From assembly GCF_007827555.1 (NCBI RefSeq), contig NZ_VISS01000017.1, positions 1-64,000 of the forward strand: a DNA stretch of 64,000 nt, in the 5' to 3' direction. This DNA comes from Aeribacillus composti. Its GTDB lineage: Bacteria > Bacillota > Bacilli > Bacillales > Aeribacillaceae. The notes beneath the pieces were generated by a model that worked only from the letters and a program-made list of their open reading frames with translations, was not told the origin of the DNA and did no database searches. Positions 45,574 through 53,329 of the stretch are shown in pieces (positions within the stretch are counted from its first letter, which is position 1; each line of letters begins with the position of its first letter). Made by a program: the position numbers and the translations under genes.

Positions 45574-45837
45574 CTATTTAAAATCACTAACTCTATGTTT
45601 CCAATAATCTTTGCGCCATTTATCAAATTCATTCCTGTTAATCCCACTAGGGATAGTATTAGGATTAATGTGGATTATCTTACTATTTTCATTGTGAAAT
45701 GTTTGTGTAACCTCAGCAATAGAACTTTCATTTCTTTGTGTCATGTGATGGAGATTTATAGGCTTTCGATCTGAACCTAACGGTGCTAACCCCTTTTCCA
45801 TTCTTTCAAGGTTAGTTCTACCACGCGCATCTTTCAT
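45574..45837 (-). pseudogene. LHH nuclease toxin C-terminal fragment
   Basis: 87 residues, only the tail domain of a larger polymorphic toxin. GLAPLGSDRKPINLHHMTQR contains the LHH motif of the HNH/Endo VII-like LHH family; TFHNENSKIIH and EFDKWRKDYWKHR complete the fold. The long N-terminal export part (LXG or similar) is missing: at 45838 the sequence switches to an endolysin fragment on the other strand. The first methionine is inside the domain and has no good ribosome site, so it is probably silent. Confidence 0.78.
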
Positions 45838-45838
45838 A

Positions 45839-45993
45839 GTAGTGGATCATCCAAAAAATACCACACCGTCAAAAAAGGGGATACCGTTTCCGAATTGGCT
45901 GTTAAATACGGTAGCACGGTTGCACAATAAATCTTGGAACAAACTAAAAGACGTAAACAAAATTTACGTTGGGCAAAAATTGGGGCTGAAATA
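45839..45993 (+). pseudogene. LysM domain fragment of an endolysin
   Basis: Reads KYHTVKKGDTVSELAVKYGS, then after a one-base frameshift near 45928 SWNKLKDVNKIYVGQKLGLK and stop. This is a complete LysM peptidoglycan-binding repeat, as found at the C-terminus of phage or sporulation lytic enzymes. The enzymatic part is gone. Confidence 0.75.
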
Positions 45994-46025
45994 GACAGGT
46001 TTGTTCATAATAAAGTAACATAAGC

Positions 46026-46060
46026 AAAAAGCCATTTTCAGCAGTGAGAATGGCTTTTAA
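46026..46060 (+). terminator. Terminator of the lost endolysin
   Basis: AAAAGCCATT and AATGGCTTTT pair around TTCAGCAGTGAG, with TTTTAAGCTTTTC after it. Confidence 0.75.
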
Positions 46061-46156
46061 GCTTTTCTTTATGAGCAAATTATTTAACTCAAATAATAAA
46101 GAAAAACCTTGAAAGGATCTGGACTGACCCACCTATTTGAGGCACAGAAAAAACAC

Positions 46157-47020
46157 CTATGCTGCCTGTTTCCTGAACTCAATAGGTGACAGGTAGTTTA
46201 ATTTGGCCTGAATTCGAATTTGATTATAATAATAGATGTCATTCTGAACCATTTGTTTTACACTAGAGTTAGTGAGATGTTGTTTTTCTTGTGAATAGAA
46301 TGTTTCAGCCTTTAATGAAGAATGAAACGATTCTATTACGGCATGATCATGGCAGTTTCCTTTGCGGGACATGCTCGTGGTAATGCCTTTTTCTTTGGCT
46401 AAATGTTGAAAAGCATAAGACGTATAGACCGCCCCTTGATCGCTATGGAATAACACTTGTTTTGGTTGTCGCTCTTTTACGGCCATTTCTAGTGTCTTTA
46501 ACACTAGCTGAACATCCTGTCGGTCGCTGATTTGATAGGCAATAATCTCATGATTGTATAAATCCATAATGGTTGACAAGTAAAGCATCGAAGTACCAAA
46601 CGGCAAATAAGTGATATCCGTTAACCACTTTTCATTTGGTTGAGAAGCCGTAAAATCACGGTTTAAACGATTCGGTACGATGATTTTACTTTCTCCATTG
46701 ATCCAATTTTGACGTTTTTTCTTCACACGGCATTGAAGATTCCGTTTTTGCATGATTTTTTGTACGGTTTTGCGATTCAACTTGATTCTATATTTAAGCC
46801 GTAGGACCTCTCTTACCTTGCGATGACCATAACGATAATGATTCTTTATACAAATTTCTTGAATCAACCGTTCTAACTCTGATTCCATCATGAACTCTTT
46901 CCATTTCTTTTCCCATCGATAATATGTCGATCTTGGAATTCCTAAACAAGAACAGATAAGGGTAACAGGATATCTGTCTTTTAACTCTCTTACAACTTGG
47001 ACCACTACTTCTGGCACCAT
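46157..47020 (-). CDS. IS3-family transposase orfB
   Basis: 287 residues. HTH_21 region (SCLGIPRSTYYRWEKKWKE, YGHRKVREVLRLKYRI) and rve integrase core with the three acidic residues: first D in EKWLTDITYLPFG, second in VLFHSDQGAVY, E in HAVIESFHSSLKAE. Intact catalytic part; expression normally needs frameshifting from orfA. Confidence 0.93.
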   Translation of the reverse strand: MVPEVVVQVVRELKDRYPVTLICSCLGIPRSTYYRWEKKWKEFMMESELERLIQEICIKNHYRYGHRKVREVLRLKYRIKLNRKTVQKIMQKRNLQCRVKKKRQNWINGESKIIVPNRLNRDFTASQPNEKWLTDITYLPFGTSMLYLSTIMDLYNHEIIAYQISDRQDVQLVLKTLEMAVKERQPKQVLFHSDQGAVYTSYAFQHLAKEKGITTSMSRKGNCHDHAVIESFHSSLKAETFYSQEKQHLTNSSVKQMVQNDIYYYNQIRIQAKLNYLSPIEFRKQAA

Positions 47021-47330
47021 CTCCTCTTGAGTTCCTTGTACTTTTTTAAGATTTCCAAGTGTGCTTCTAGCTGACGGTTTTGCATTTTGAGCTGTTCCAT
47101 TTCATTTAATTCCTGTGCCCCTTTCCCTCATACATATTGCTTCCCTACAGGCTGAGAAAACCGATGAGTTTCGCCATGTTTATACCATCTCATCCATGTC
47201 ATCTGCGTCTTATTTTTAATCCCTAACGTCTCCATAATTTCTCGGTTGGTATACCCTGCTTGTTTCATCTCGATAGCTTTCCACTTGATCTCCTCTGGAT
47301 AATGAACTCTTGTCCCTGTAAGACAAACAC
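47021..47330 (-). pseudogene. IS3-family orfA with internal stop
   Basis: Reads RVHYPEEIKWKAIEMKQAGY, LGIKNKTQMTWMRWYKHGE, FSQPVGKQYV, then TGA (47128-47130), then GKGAQELNEMEQLKMQ and LEILKKYKELKRRW. The first part is the helix-turn-helix, the second the leucine zipper. No normal start codon fits the frame either. The element may therefore be immobile. Confidence 0.75.
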
Positions 47331-47435
47331 CTCCACAAATCGAAGTAAGTTATACATTCGATTCAGGAGGTGTTTTTTCCTTGTCCCATTTTACTGGGTC
47401 ACTTCAATCCTACCCATCAAGGTTTTTTGTAGCTA

Positions 47436-47687
47436 CTATGACTCAAAAGCTGTTCTTTCTGGAAATATGCCACCTTCTCTTACAAGGCAAACTGCCAATC
47501 TTTGAGCAGCTCGATCAAAATAAAACTTAGAGGGAATATTTTGATCTGGTAAACTTTCTAACTCTGAAAACTTCCTAGTTATTTTATTTAACTCAATTTT
47601 ACCCATAATCTCTTCATTAGGTCCGAATTTGTAAACCACAGTTTCATCATCTTCATATTCTTTTAATAATAAAACATACGAAGCCAA
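47436..47687 (-). CDS. Small hypothetical protein, probable toxin partner
   Basis: 83 residues from TTG 47687, with GAGGAGG eight bases upstream. Soluble, acidic: SYVLLLKEYEDDETVVYKFG, IMGKIELNKITRKFSEL, FYFDRAAQRLAVCLVREG. It follows the toxin tail at 47700 directly, as YobL/YxiD-type toxins are followed by their immunity genes. No family recognised, so the immunity role is inferred from position. Confidence 0.6.
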   Translation of the reverse strand: MASYVLLLKEYEDDETVVYKFGPNEEIMGKIELNKITRKFSELESLPDQNIPSKFYFDRAAQRLAVCLVREGGIFPERTAFES

Positions 47688-47699
47688 TTTTACTCCTCC

Positions 47700-48477
47700 T
47701 CTGGTGGATACCACGGACGCCCAGATTCAATTGTTTTATCATGTGCGGTCCTGTAATCCGTTTTGAATATTCCTTCAAATTTTGATTCAAAAAGTTCATG
47801 ATTTAACAAATCAATATCATTCTTGATATAAGTACCTTTTTGAAGTCTATCCCAAGCTTGCGCAATTTGATAATCTGGATCAAAGCGTCCAATTCCATGT
47901 TCTTTTATGTGCTCTTTGATAAATAAATGCTCCTTAATTCTTTGTATTCTCTATTCGGTCATTCCTGTGTTTTTAGCGATAGACTGGACATCAGTTTTGG
48001 ATTTTCTAAAAGATTCATACATCTCTTCTGCTTTATCAAGTTTCTTTAGATATTCATCAATTGAAAGTTCCCTGCCACCAGTTTGTACATTACCCGTACC
48101 CTTAGTGCCAAGTTCACCGCCATCGTTGCCTGCTTTACTTCCGCCTAAATTTACCCCCGTCTTCTCACTTAGATAAGCTCGAACTTTATTCTCCAATCCA
48201 TTGGTGTTCTCGACCGGAGTCTTAACGTTCCCAATCCCTTCCATGGCCAATCCCATTTGCCGGTCAGGGATTGAATTTTTCAGATTGGTCAGGGCGTTGT
48301 CTACGAACCGGCCGGCTTTCAGTGCACTGTTTGCGCTTTTGTTTTTCAAATGGTGCGGGATTTATTATCAATCATGCCTTTGCCCCATACACCGAGACCG
48401 ATCAGGTCGCCAATGCCTTTCTTCGTCTTTTCCCATTCAGAAGGGATATACCTTGACATTCACTGCCTTCATGCCTC
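47700..48477 (-). pseudogene. LXG-type polymorphic toxin, C-terminal half, broken
   Basis: Readable: YIPSEWEKTKKGIGDLIGLG and VWGKGMIDNKS, a frameshift near 48350, KNKSANSALKAGRFVDNALT, the linker GLENKVRAYLSEKTGVNLGG and SIDEYLKKLDKAEEMYESF. After an in-frame TAG at 47951-47953 come RIKEHLFIKEHIKEHGIGRF, DPDYQIAQAWDRLQKG and the end SGRPWYPPEE. The tail with RFDPDYQIAQAWDRL is like the C-terminal domain of B. subtilis YobL/YxiD/YqcG. The N-terminal LXG part is missing. Confidence 0.75.
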
Positions 48478-48479
48478 CG

Positions 48480-48831
48480 ATTGAAACGAAATGGATTCCA
48501 ACATGTGGAACAGCTTTTTGTTTCATTATAAGAGAAAATATGAAACTTTTGGTAAACAGGAAGAAAAAAAAGGAATTTTAAGTAAAAAGTACCAATCATT
48601 TTTCAGATCATGTTCTTATTTTAGATCGTAGGTACCGATCGAATAGACCTAAACCAATTTTTCCAGAATGAAACGTTAAAAATATGGTCTCACTCTTCCT
48701 TCAATTGAATGAGAAGGGAATGAGCCGGATGTTTACTTTATTAAAACAGATGGGTCAGGTAAAATGGTTGATACAACATGGATTTCATTGTCGGCAGGAA
48801 AACTTTGGAACGTCTGTTTTAAAGAAATAAA
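48480..48831. other. Gap without gene
   Basis: About 350 bases. A weak hairpin near 48700 (CTCACTCTTCCTTCAATTGA with ATGAGAAGGGAATGAG) is the only structure seen. Confidence 0.4.
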
Positions 48832-49004
48832 AAAGAGTCGTCGACCCCCAATCGTGCAAAAATCCCCGGGGATCGACGACTCTTTCAACTCTTTATTGAG
48901 CGCAAGCAAATCAAAGGTTTGATAAAAATTCCACTTTTCGTTAAAATAAAAATAACCAGTCAAGCATTAAAAATGAAATGCTTATTTAACAACGTTTTTT
49001 TGGG
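48832..49004 (+). promoter_or_regulatory. CRISPR leader with 17-bp hairpin
   Basis: AAAGAGTCGTCGACCCC (48832-48848) pairs with GGGG-A-TCGACGACTCTTT (48868-48885), with only one bulged base. The rest of the leader, down to TTTTTTTGGGG before the repeat, matches the leader at 39030 nearly base for base. Confidence 0.78.
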
Positions 49005-49237
49005 GTTTTTATCTTAACTATGAGGAATTGAAACATGGACACGACAGCACCGAATAAATCTACGGCCATTGGTTTTTATCTTAACTATGAGGAATTGAAA
49101 CCGCTCCACCATAGCAACACTAAAATAGCCCATAAAATCGTTTTTATCTTAACTATGAGGAATTGAAACTATTCGAGTAGCTTTTCAATGATCGGAAATT
49201 CTTTCCGGTTTTTATCTTAACTATGAGGAATAGTAAC
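49005..49237 (+). CRISPR. CRISPR array, 4 repeats, 3 spacers
   Basis: Repeats at 49005, 49072, 49140 and 49208. The first three start GTTTTTATCTTAACTATG and end AGGAATTGAAAC; the last ends AGGAATAGTAAC (decayed leader-distal repeat). Spacers are 37, 38 and 38 bases. The array ends 99 bases before the prophage integrase gene. No cas gene near. Confidence 0.95.
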
Positions 49238-49294
49238 ATTGTGATGTAATGTTACTGAAAACCTTGATATATTAGGGGTTTAAAAAGGTAGTTG

Positions 49295-49332
49295 CCGTCC
49301 CTTTTTCGAAGTTGGGGACGAATTGGGGACGG
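49295..49332. promoter_or_regulatory. Hairpin/direct repeat beside integrase, attachment-site candidate
   Basis: CCGTCCC (49295) and GGGACGG (49326) form an inverted repeat, and GGGGACG is also directly repeated (TTGGGGACGAATTGGGGACG). It lies just past the integrase stop, where attL is expected; it could equally be the integrase terminator. The core cannot be proven without the other prophage end. Confidence 0.4.
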
Positions 49333-49335
49333 TTT

Positions 49336-50559
49336 CTATATATTTGATTTCGGGAGGCGTTGGAACCGGTCAAACTCCTGTGCTGCCCGTTCTTCCATGC
49401 TCTTGGTCACGTGGCTGTACGTGGACAAGAGCGTTTTTTCATTTGCATGTCCAAGCCGTTCTGCTACAGCGCGGGCTGTCAGACCTTGCTCGAGCAAAAA
49501 AGTAGCGGAGGTATGGCGCAGGGCATGCAGTTTAATATGTCGAAACCCGTTTTTCTTCAAAAACTCCCGCCACCAACGTGTAACATAGTTGGGGTGATAG
49601 GGTAGACCGTCTCCTTTATGGAAAAGAAATTGTCTTCCTTCCGGAGCTTTCCACTTTGATCCTGCTGTCCAACGTTGGAGTTTCCACTCTTTTGTAGCGT
49701 ACTCTTTCAATTCTTCCATATACCATGCGGGCATTTTGACTTTTCGGACGGATGAACGGGTTTTGGGAGCCTTGATGAGGTATTCCCGATCAATTTTCAT
49801 TGGGATGTTTTCATCAATCAATATACTGTTGTCCCCAAAGTCGCAATCTTGGATCTCAAGCGCAACAATCTCTCCGCGTCGGAATCCGCCCAAAAACGTC
49901 CCCAAGATCAGGAGCCACCAGACGGTAGGTTGCTGGTATAGCGCATCGATGATCTCCATGATTTCGGGTTCATCGTACACCTCGATCTTCGTTTCCGGCT
50001 TCTTCGGCCAGCGTACTCCGTCACATGGATTCTGGGCAATGAATTTCCACTCTACCGCAATGTTCAAAACATTGCGCAAAACTTTCAAAATGTCTCGCTG
50101 TGTACCATTTCCTAGTGTACCTGGCTTTCCGTCTTTCCTCGCCTCAGGTGTTTTCAGGTACGCTAGAAAATCAACAACGTGCATGGTCTGTATGTCGTCT
50201 AATCGCATATGACCGAAACGCGGTATAATGTGTGTGGCAAGGTGCTGGTCATACACGACGAGTGTGGAAGGGGCCAGGTTGTCCGGATCGGATGCGAATT
50301 TCGGCCGCCAATGCTTGTCTACAAATTCTTTGAAAGTTGTTTTTTCCGGTTTGATGTAGGTGCCGGACAACACCTCCTGCTTGAAGATGGCCAGTTGATC
50401 CTCAAGGTAATCCTGGAGTTTCTTTTTCGTTCTTAGCAACGCTTTGTCTTCAATTGTAATGGTCTTGGATGGTCGATTCCGCCGACCATCAGGATGATAC
50501 CCTAGATCGACACGTAGCCGCCACGAATTTTCCCCACGCTTTTCGATACTTCCTTTCAT
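49336..50559 (-). CDS. int: Phage tyrosine integrase
   Basis: 407 residues from ATG 50559. Arm-binding N-terminal part (SIEKRGENSWRLRVDLGYH), SAM-like core (TFKEFVDKHWRPKF), then the catalytic domain: R in GGFRRGEIVALEIQD, HALRHTSATFLLEQG, LGHANEKTLLSTYSHV with the tyrosine nucleophile. AAAGGAGAA lies upstream. Complete. Confidence 0.95.
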   Translation of the reverse strand: MKGSIEKRGENSWRLRVDLGYHPDGRRNRPSKTITIEDKALLRTKKKLQDYLEDQLAIFKQEVLSGTYIKPEKTTFKEFVDKHWRPKFASDPDNLAPSTLVVYDQHLATHIIPRFGHMRLDDIQTMHVVDFLAYLKTPEARKDGKPGTLGNGTQRDILKVLRNVLNIAVEWKFIAQNPCDGVRWPKKPETKIEVYDEPEIMEIIDALYQQPTVWWLLILGTFLGGFRRGEIVALEIQDCDFGDNSILIDENIPMKIDREYLIKAPKTRSSVRKVKMPAWYMEELKEYATKEWKLQRWTAGSKWKAPEGRQFLFHKGDGLPYHPNYVTRWWREFLKKNGFRHIKLHALRHTSATFLLEQGLTARAVAERLGHANEKTLLSTYSHVTKSMEERAAQEFDRFQRLPKSNI

Positions 50560-50644
50560 AGCAATAACAATTCTCCTTTCATAAGAATATATGTTCGGTC
50601 TAAAAAATATATATGAACAGCCTTGCGGCTGGAAAGCGCAAAGT

Positions 50645-51106
50645 TTACTCAAACATTTCAAGTACGCCCAATGGCTCAAAACACACAGTATAACTCTCAA
50701 CAGAGACGCATAAACCGTATTTCTCTTGATAACGCTTAATCGCTGAATTTAGGAAATCTTCAGTCACTCCGAGATATTCAGCAAGCTCATATCGATTACG
50801 AATTCCGTTTTTGTGGGCTTGTACAATTTTTTGTAATGGAACAAGACGTTCGTATGCCCAAGTGCGAGCCAGAAGCTCTTGTTTGCGATTCGATATTTTA
50901 GACTGATCCAAAATGTTGCCAGAGGATGTGTGGTAGTGTCCTAATTCTTCAGCCAGGATGCAGGCTTTTTCGTCATTAGTAGGGATATTCTTGTTTATCC
51001 AAATCACTTTATCGGAATACAACCCCTTGATAGTCGGTGTCATCGGCTTTTCGTAAGTGTCTATACCATGCTGTTCTGCCTCCCGCAGCAAATTTTCGTA
51101 TACCAT
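50645..51106 (-). CDS. ImmA/IrrE-family peptidase
   Basis: 153 residues. The zinc motif appears as CILAEELGHYHT, lacking the first histidine of HExxH as in many phage ImmA proteins. A helical C-terminal part follows (RYELAEYLGVTEDFLNSAI). It would cleave or control the repressor encoded four bases upstream, as ImmA does with ImmR in ICEBs1. ATG 51106 overlaps the repressor's CCAGGAGTG site. Confidence 0.85.
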   Translation of the reverse strand: MVYENLLREAEQHGIDTYEKPMTPTIKGLYSDKVIWINKNIPTNDEKACILAEELGHYHTSSGNILDQSKISNRKQELLARTWAYERLVPLQKIVQAHKNGIRNRYELAEYLGVTEDFLNSAIKRYQEKYGLCVSVESYTVCFEPLGVLEMFE

Positions 51107-51110
51107 GACA

Positions 51111-51455
51111 TCACTCCTGGCGTTTTCTTTTGGACCTTATAAATTCTTTAAAGCGTTCAATTTCCTCTAATTCTTCTTCGGTCCAATCCTCATCACCGTC
51201 GTGGTGAGCAGCTATTGTGGTTATATTATTGTTTTCATCCTTAATCCCTACTAAATAATCCGCAGATACATTGAAATAGTCGGCAAGAATTCTTATGTTT
51301 TCCATTTTCGGATCAGCAGTATCATTTTCATATCGAGAAATCATACTCTTGCTAATGTTTGTTTTGTAAATTTTATTTAATTCTGTCACTAATTCTCCAA
51401 TGCTTAAATTTTTACTCTTTCTTAGCTTTTTAATTTTCTCTCCGAAAGTGCTCAT
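51111..51455 (-). CDS. Phage repressor, XRE family
   Basis: 114 residues. XRE helix-turn-helix: FGEKIKKLRKSKNLSIGELV, ISKSMISRYENDTADPKMEN, IRILADYFNVSADYLVG. C-terminal acidic part without a LexA-like peptidase, consistent with control by the ImmA-type peptidase next to it. Divergent from the Cro-like gene; three operators lie between them. Confidence 0.9.
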   Translation of the reverse strand: MSTFGEKIKKLRKSKNLSIGELVTELNKIYKTNISKSMISRYENDTADPKMENIRILADYFNVSADYLVGIKDENNNITTIAAHHDGDEDWTEEELEEIERFKEFIRSKRKRQE

Positions 51456-51475
51456 CTTCTATTCACATCCTAAAA

Positions 51476-51616
51476 AATATTCCTTCTACGGGAATATTTT
51501 ATAATACATGTTCCACAAACGCAACATTTTTAATAAAAATAATACCGAAAAAGGAACAAATTTTATTGACACTGAAAATAAAAAGGAGTATATTTAAATT
51601 GTTCCTAAAACGGAAC
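51476..51616. promoter_or_regulatory. Phage switch: three operators and early promoter
   Basis: Three related palindromes: AATATTCC-N6-GGGAATATT (51476-51498), ATGTTCC-N6-GCAACAT (51508-51527) and GTTCC-TAAAAC-GGAAC (51601-51616), plus a half site AAAGGAAC at 51550. The early promoter is TTGACA (51566-51571), 17 bases, TATATT (51589-51594), so the third operator covers the start of transcription of cro. Confidence 0.75.
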
Positions 51617-51637
51617 GATAAAAGGAGGTGATATTGA

Positions 51638-51895
51638 ATGACGAGGAAAAGGCAACCTTACAATAAGATAAAAGCATTTCTAGTAGAGAAAGGAATAAAA
51701 CATAAAGATGTAGCTGAATTACTTGATATGACACCAAACACAATTAGTAAGAAATTAAATGGATTCGGTGGCGATTTCACTTTAAGTGAAGTCAAACGAC
51801 TTCATAATGGGTTTAGAGTTCCAATCGAATATTTTTTTGAACCAAACGTTCCTAAAAAGGAACAAAAAAATTCATGGAAGGAGGTGCGGACATGA
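51638..51895 (+). CDS. Cro-like XRE protein
   Basis: 85 residues. Helix-turn-helix IKAFLVEKGIKHKDVAELLD, MTPNTISKKLNGFGGDFTLS, typical short Cro/plasmid-regulator type. ATG after AAAGGAGGTGATATTGA. First gene of the early operon; its stop overlaps the antirepressor start as ATGA. Confidence 0.88.
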   Translation: MTRKRQPYNKIKAFLVEKGIKHKDVAELLDMTPNTISKKLNGFGGDFTLSEVKRLHNGFRVPIEYFFEPNVPKKEQKNSWKEVRT

Positions 51896-52515
51896 CATCT
51901 TTAAAAACCGAAATCTGGAACAGTCGCCAAATTCGGTTTGTAGAAAAGGACCCGGGCGATTGGTGGGCGGTCGCTAAAGATGTAGCTGGTGCTTTGGGTT
52001 ACCGAATGGCTTCTGACATGACACGGCTTATGGATAATGAGGAAAAGGATACGCACATTGTGCGTACCCCTGGAGGAAATCAAGAAATGATCGTTATTTC
52101 TGAAACAGGAATCTATGAAGCAATATTCAACAGCCGGCGTCAGGAAGCAAAGGCGTTCAAAAAGTGGGTCAAACAGGTAATCAAACAACTCCGCCAGTCT
52201 ACCGGCCTTGAAGGCTTCCAAATATTCCGCATGCTCGACAAAGAGCACCAAAAAGAAGCTATGCGCAAGCTCAAAGAATCTTTGGAGAAACCGGTTCGGG
52301 TAGATTTCATCAAGGCAAACACAATCGCAAACAAAGCTGTGTCCTCCATGTATGGATACCCGAAGATAATTAAGAAAAATGACATGACGCCAGACATGCT
52401 TGTTAAGCGGCAGCAAGTACTTGAAGACACAGTAAACCTGATGGCTTTGGTGAAAAAGTTCGGCCTTGAGCTGTCTGTTAGTAAAACAATCTATAACAAA
52501 TACATGATCAGCTGA
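51892..52515 (+). CDS. BRO-family antirepressor
   Basis: 208 residues from ATG 51892 (AAGGAGGTGCGGAC upstream). N-terminal BRO domain: IRFVEKDPGDWWAVAKDVAG, ALGYRMASDMTRLMD, ISETGIYEAIFNSRRQEAKA, FKKWVKQVI. C-terminal part with KKNDMTPDMLVKRQQVLED may be a KilA-like or oligomer part. Antirepressors of this kind help the switch to lytic growth. Confidence 0.9.
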   Translation: MTSLKTEIWNSRQIRFVEKDPGDWWAVAKDVAGALGYRMASDMTRLMDNEEKDTHIVRTPGGNQEMIVISETGIYEAIFNSRRQEAKAFKKWVKQVIKQLRQSTGLEGFQIFRMLDKEHQKEAMRKLKESLEKPVRVDFIKANTIANKAVSSMYGYPKIIKKNDMTPDMLVKRQQVLEDTVNLMALVKKFGLELSVSKTIYNKYMIS

Positions 52516-52530
52516 TAAGGAGGATAAATC

Positions 52531-52836
52531 ATGGCTCCTGAAAAAGCGTTCGCTGCCATCATTGCTGACCTGAAAGAACAGCTCAAAACTGAGCTGCTCC
52601 AAGAGTTGCGAGCGGAGATGAATCTTTCACCCGATCGCACACTCACATTTTCAGAAGCATGCGAGTATCTGCACATGTCTGAATATACCTTGCGCCGGTT
52701 GTGCCGAGAAAAACGCATCCCACATCGGGTACACGGTGCGGACGGCAGCAAGAACCCCCGGTATTTGTTCAGCAGCAGCAGGCTCGATCAGTGGATCCGT
52801 GAACAGGAAGAAAAGAATTATGTGGAAGGGAGGTGA
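52531..52836 (+). CDS. Excisionase-like HTH protein
   Basis: 101 residues. N-terminal helix KEQLKTELLQELRAEM, then the MerR/Xis-type HTH_17 motif LTFSEACEYLHMSEYTLRRL and CREKRIPHRV, ending with RLDQWIREQEE. It may be the excisionase or an early regulator. ATG after AAGGAGGATAAATC. Confidence 0.82.
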   Translation: MAPEKAFAAIIADLKEQLKTELLQELRAEMNLSPDRTLTFSEACEYLHMSEYTLRRLCREKRIPHRVHGADGSKNPRYLFSSSRLDQWIREQEEKNYVEGR

Positions 52837-52843
52837 AATCCAA

Positions 52844-53056
52844 ATGACATTCGGTGAAATGCTAGCTTGGACCAATCGGTTCAAAGAGATTTTGAGACAA
52901 GAGCCGAGCCACTGGCGAGACGTACGCCTAGCAAATCTCATGACGGATTTGGAGCAAGCATACGGAATACCGTCTTTGCGAAACGAATCGTTTGAAACAG
53001 CAAACCCGTTCGTGATGCAGCTTTATCGAGCGGTGTCAGAAGCACGGAGTATTTGA
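52844..53056 (+). CDS. Small phage protein, 70 aa
   Basis: 70 residues from ATG 52844 with GGGAGGTGAAATCCAA upstream. Helical: TFGEMLAWTNRFKEILRQEP, WRDVRLANLMTDLEQAYG. No family recognised. It is part of the tightly packed early operon. Confidence 0.65.
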   Translation: MTFGEMLAWTNRFKEILRQEPSHWRDVRLANLMTDLEQAYGIPSLRNESFETANPFVMQLYRAVSEARSI

Positions 53057-53068
53057 GGAGGTGAAAAA

Positions 53069-53329
53069 ATGAAAACCGTATACGTGGATACTGCAGCTGA
53101 AAACGAAGCTTTGAGTGTGGCGCTCAACGTCATCTCAAACCAATACCCAGAATCAACGCTAGAAATCGTCGACCAAGAGACCAATTATCCTCTCACAAGA
53201 TTCCAAGTATTAGCAAAAAATGGCTCATATAGTATTGTGGATTTGTTTGTTGTCGACCTTATCCATTTTGGTGAGAATGGCAAAGTCAAGCTTTATGTTG
53301 CGGTTATTTTGAGAAAGGGTAATGAGTGA
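53069..53329 (+). CDS. Small phage protein, 86 aa
   Basis: 86 residues, ATG after TTGAGGAGGTGAAAAA. Alternating strand/helix pattern (KTVYVDTAAENEALSVAL, STLEIVDQETNYPLTRFQVL) and no cysteine or membrane span. Family not recognised. Confidence 0.65.
   Translation: MKTVYVDTAAENEALSVALNVISNQYPESTLEIVDQETNYPLTRFQVLAKNGSYSIVDLFVVDLIHFGENGKVKLYVAVILRKGNE

Larger units (their letters stand above)
46125..47401 (-). mobile_element. IS3-family (IS150-like) insertion sequence
   Basis: 1277 bases. The left end starts TGACCCACCTATTTGAG and the right end, inverted, TGACCCAGTAAAATGGG; both continue to GAAAAAACACCT. It encodes orfA (damaged) and orfB on the minus strand. No clear target duplication is seen at GGAC/CTTC flanks. 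A slippery TTAAAAAAG precedes orfB, fitting a programmed -1 frameshift. Confidence 0.88.

Noticed and set aside
48733-48963. Open frame across the CRISPR leader
   Set aside because: It covers the conserved leader and its hairpin; the leader copy at 39030 does not keep the frame.
29877-49207. Self-targeting spacers against the prophage or nearby genes
   Set aside because: By eye no spacer of the three arrays matches another place in the window; a proper search is needed.
49736-50212. Plus-strand frame within the integrase gene
   Set aside because: Antisense shadow of the tyrosine integrase, which has all catalytic motifs.
51901-52602. Long minus-strand frame opposite the antirepressor
   Set aside because: It is the antisense shadow of the BRO-domain gene, with no ribosome site.
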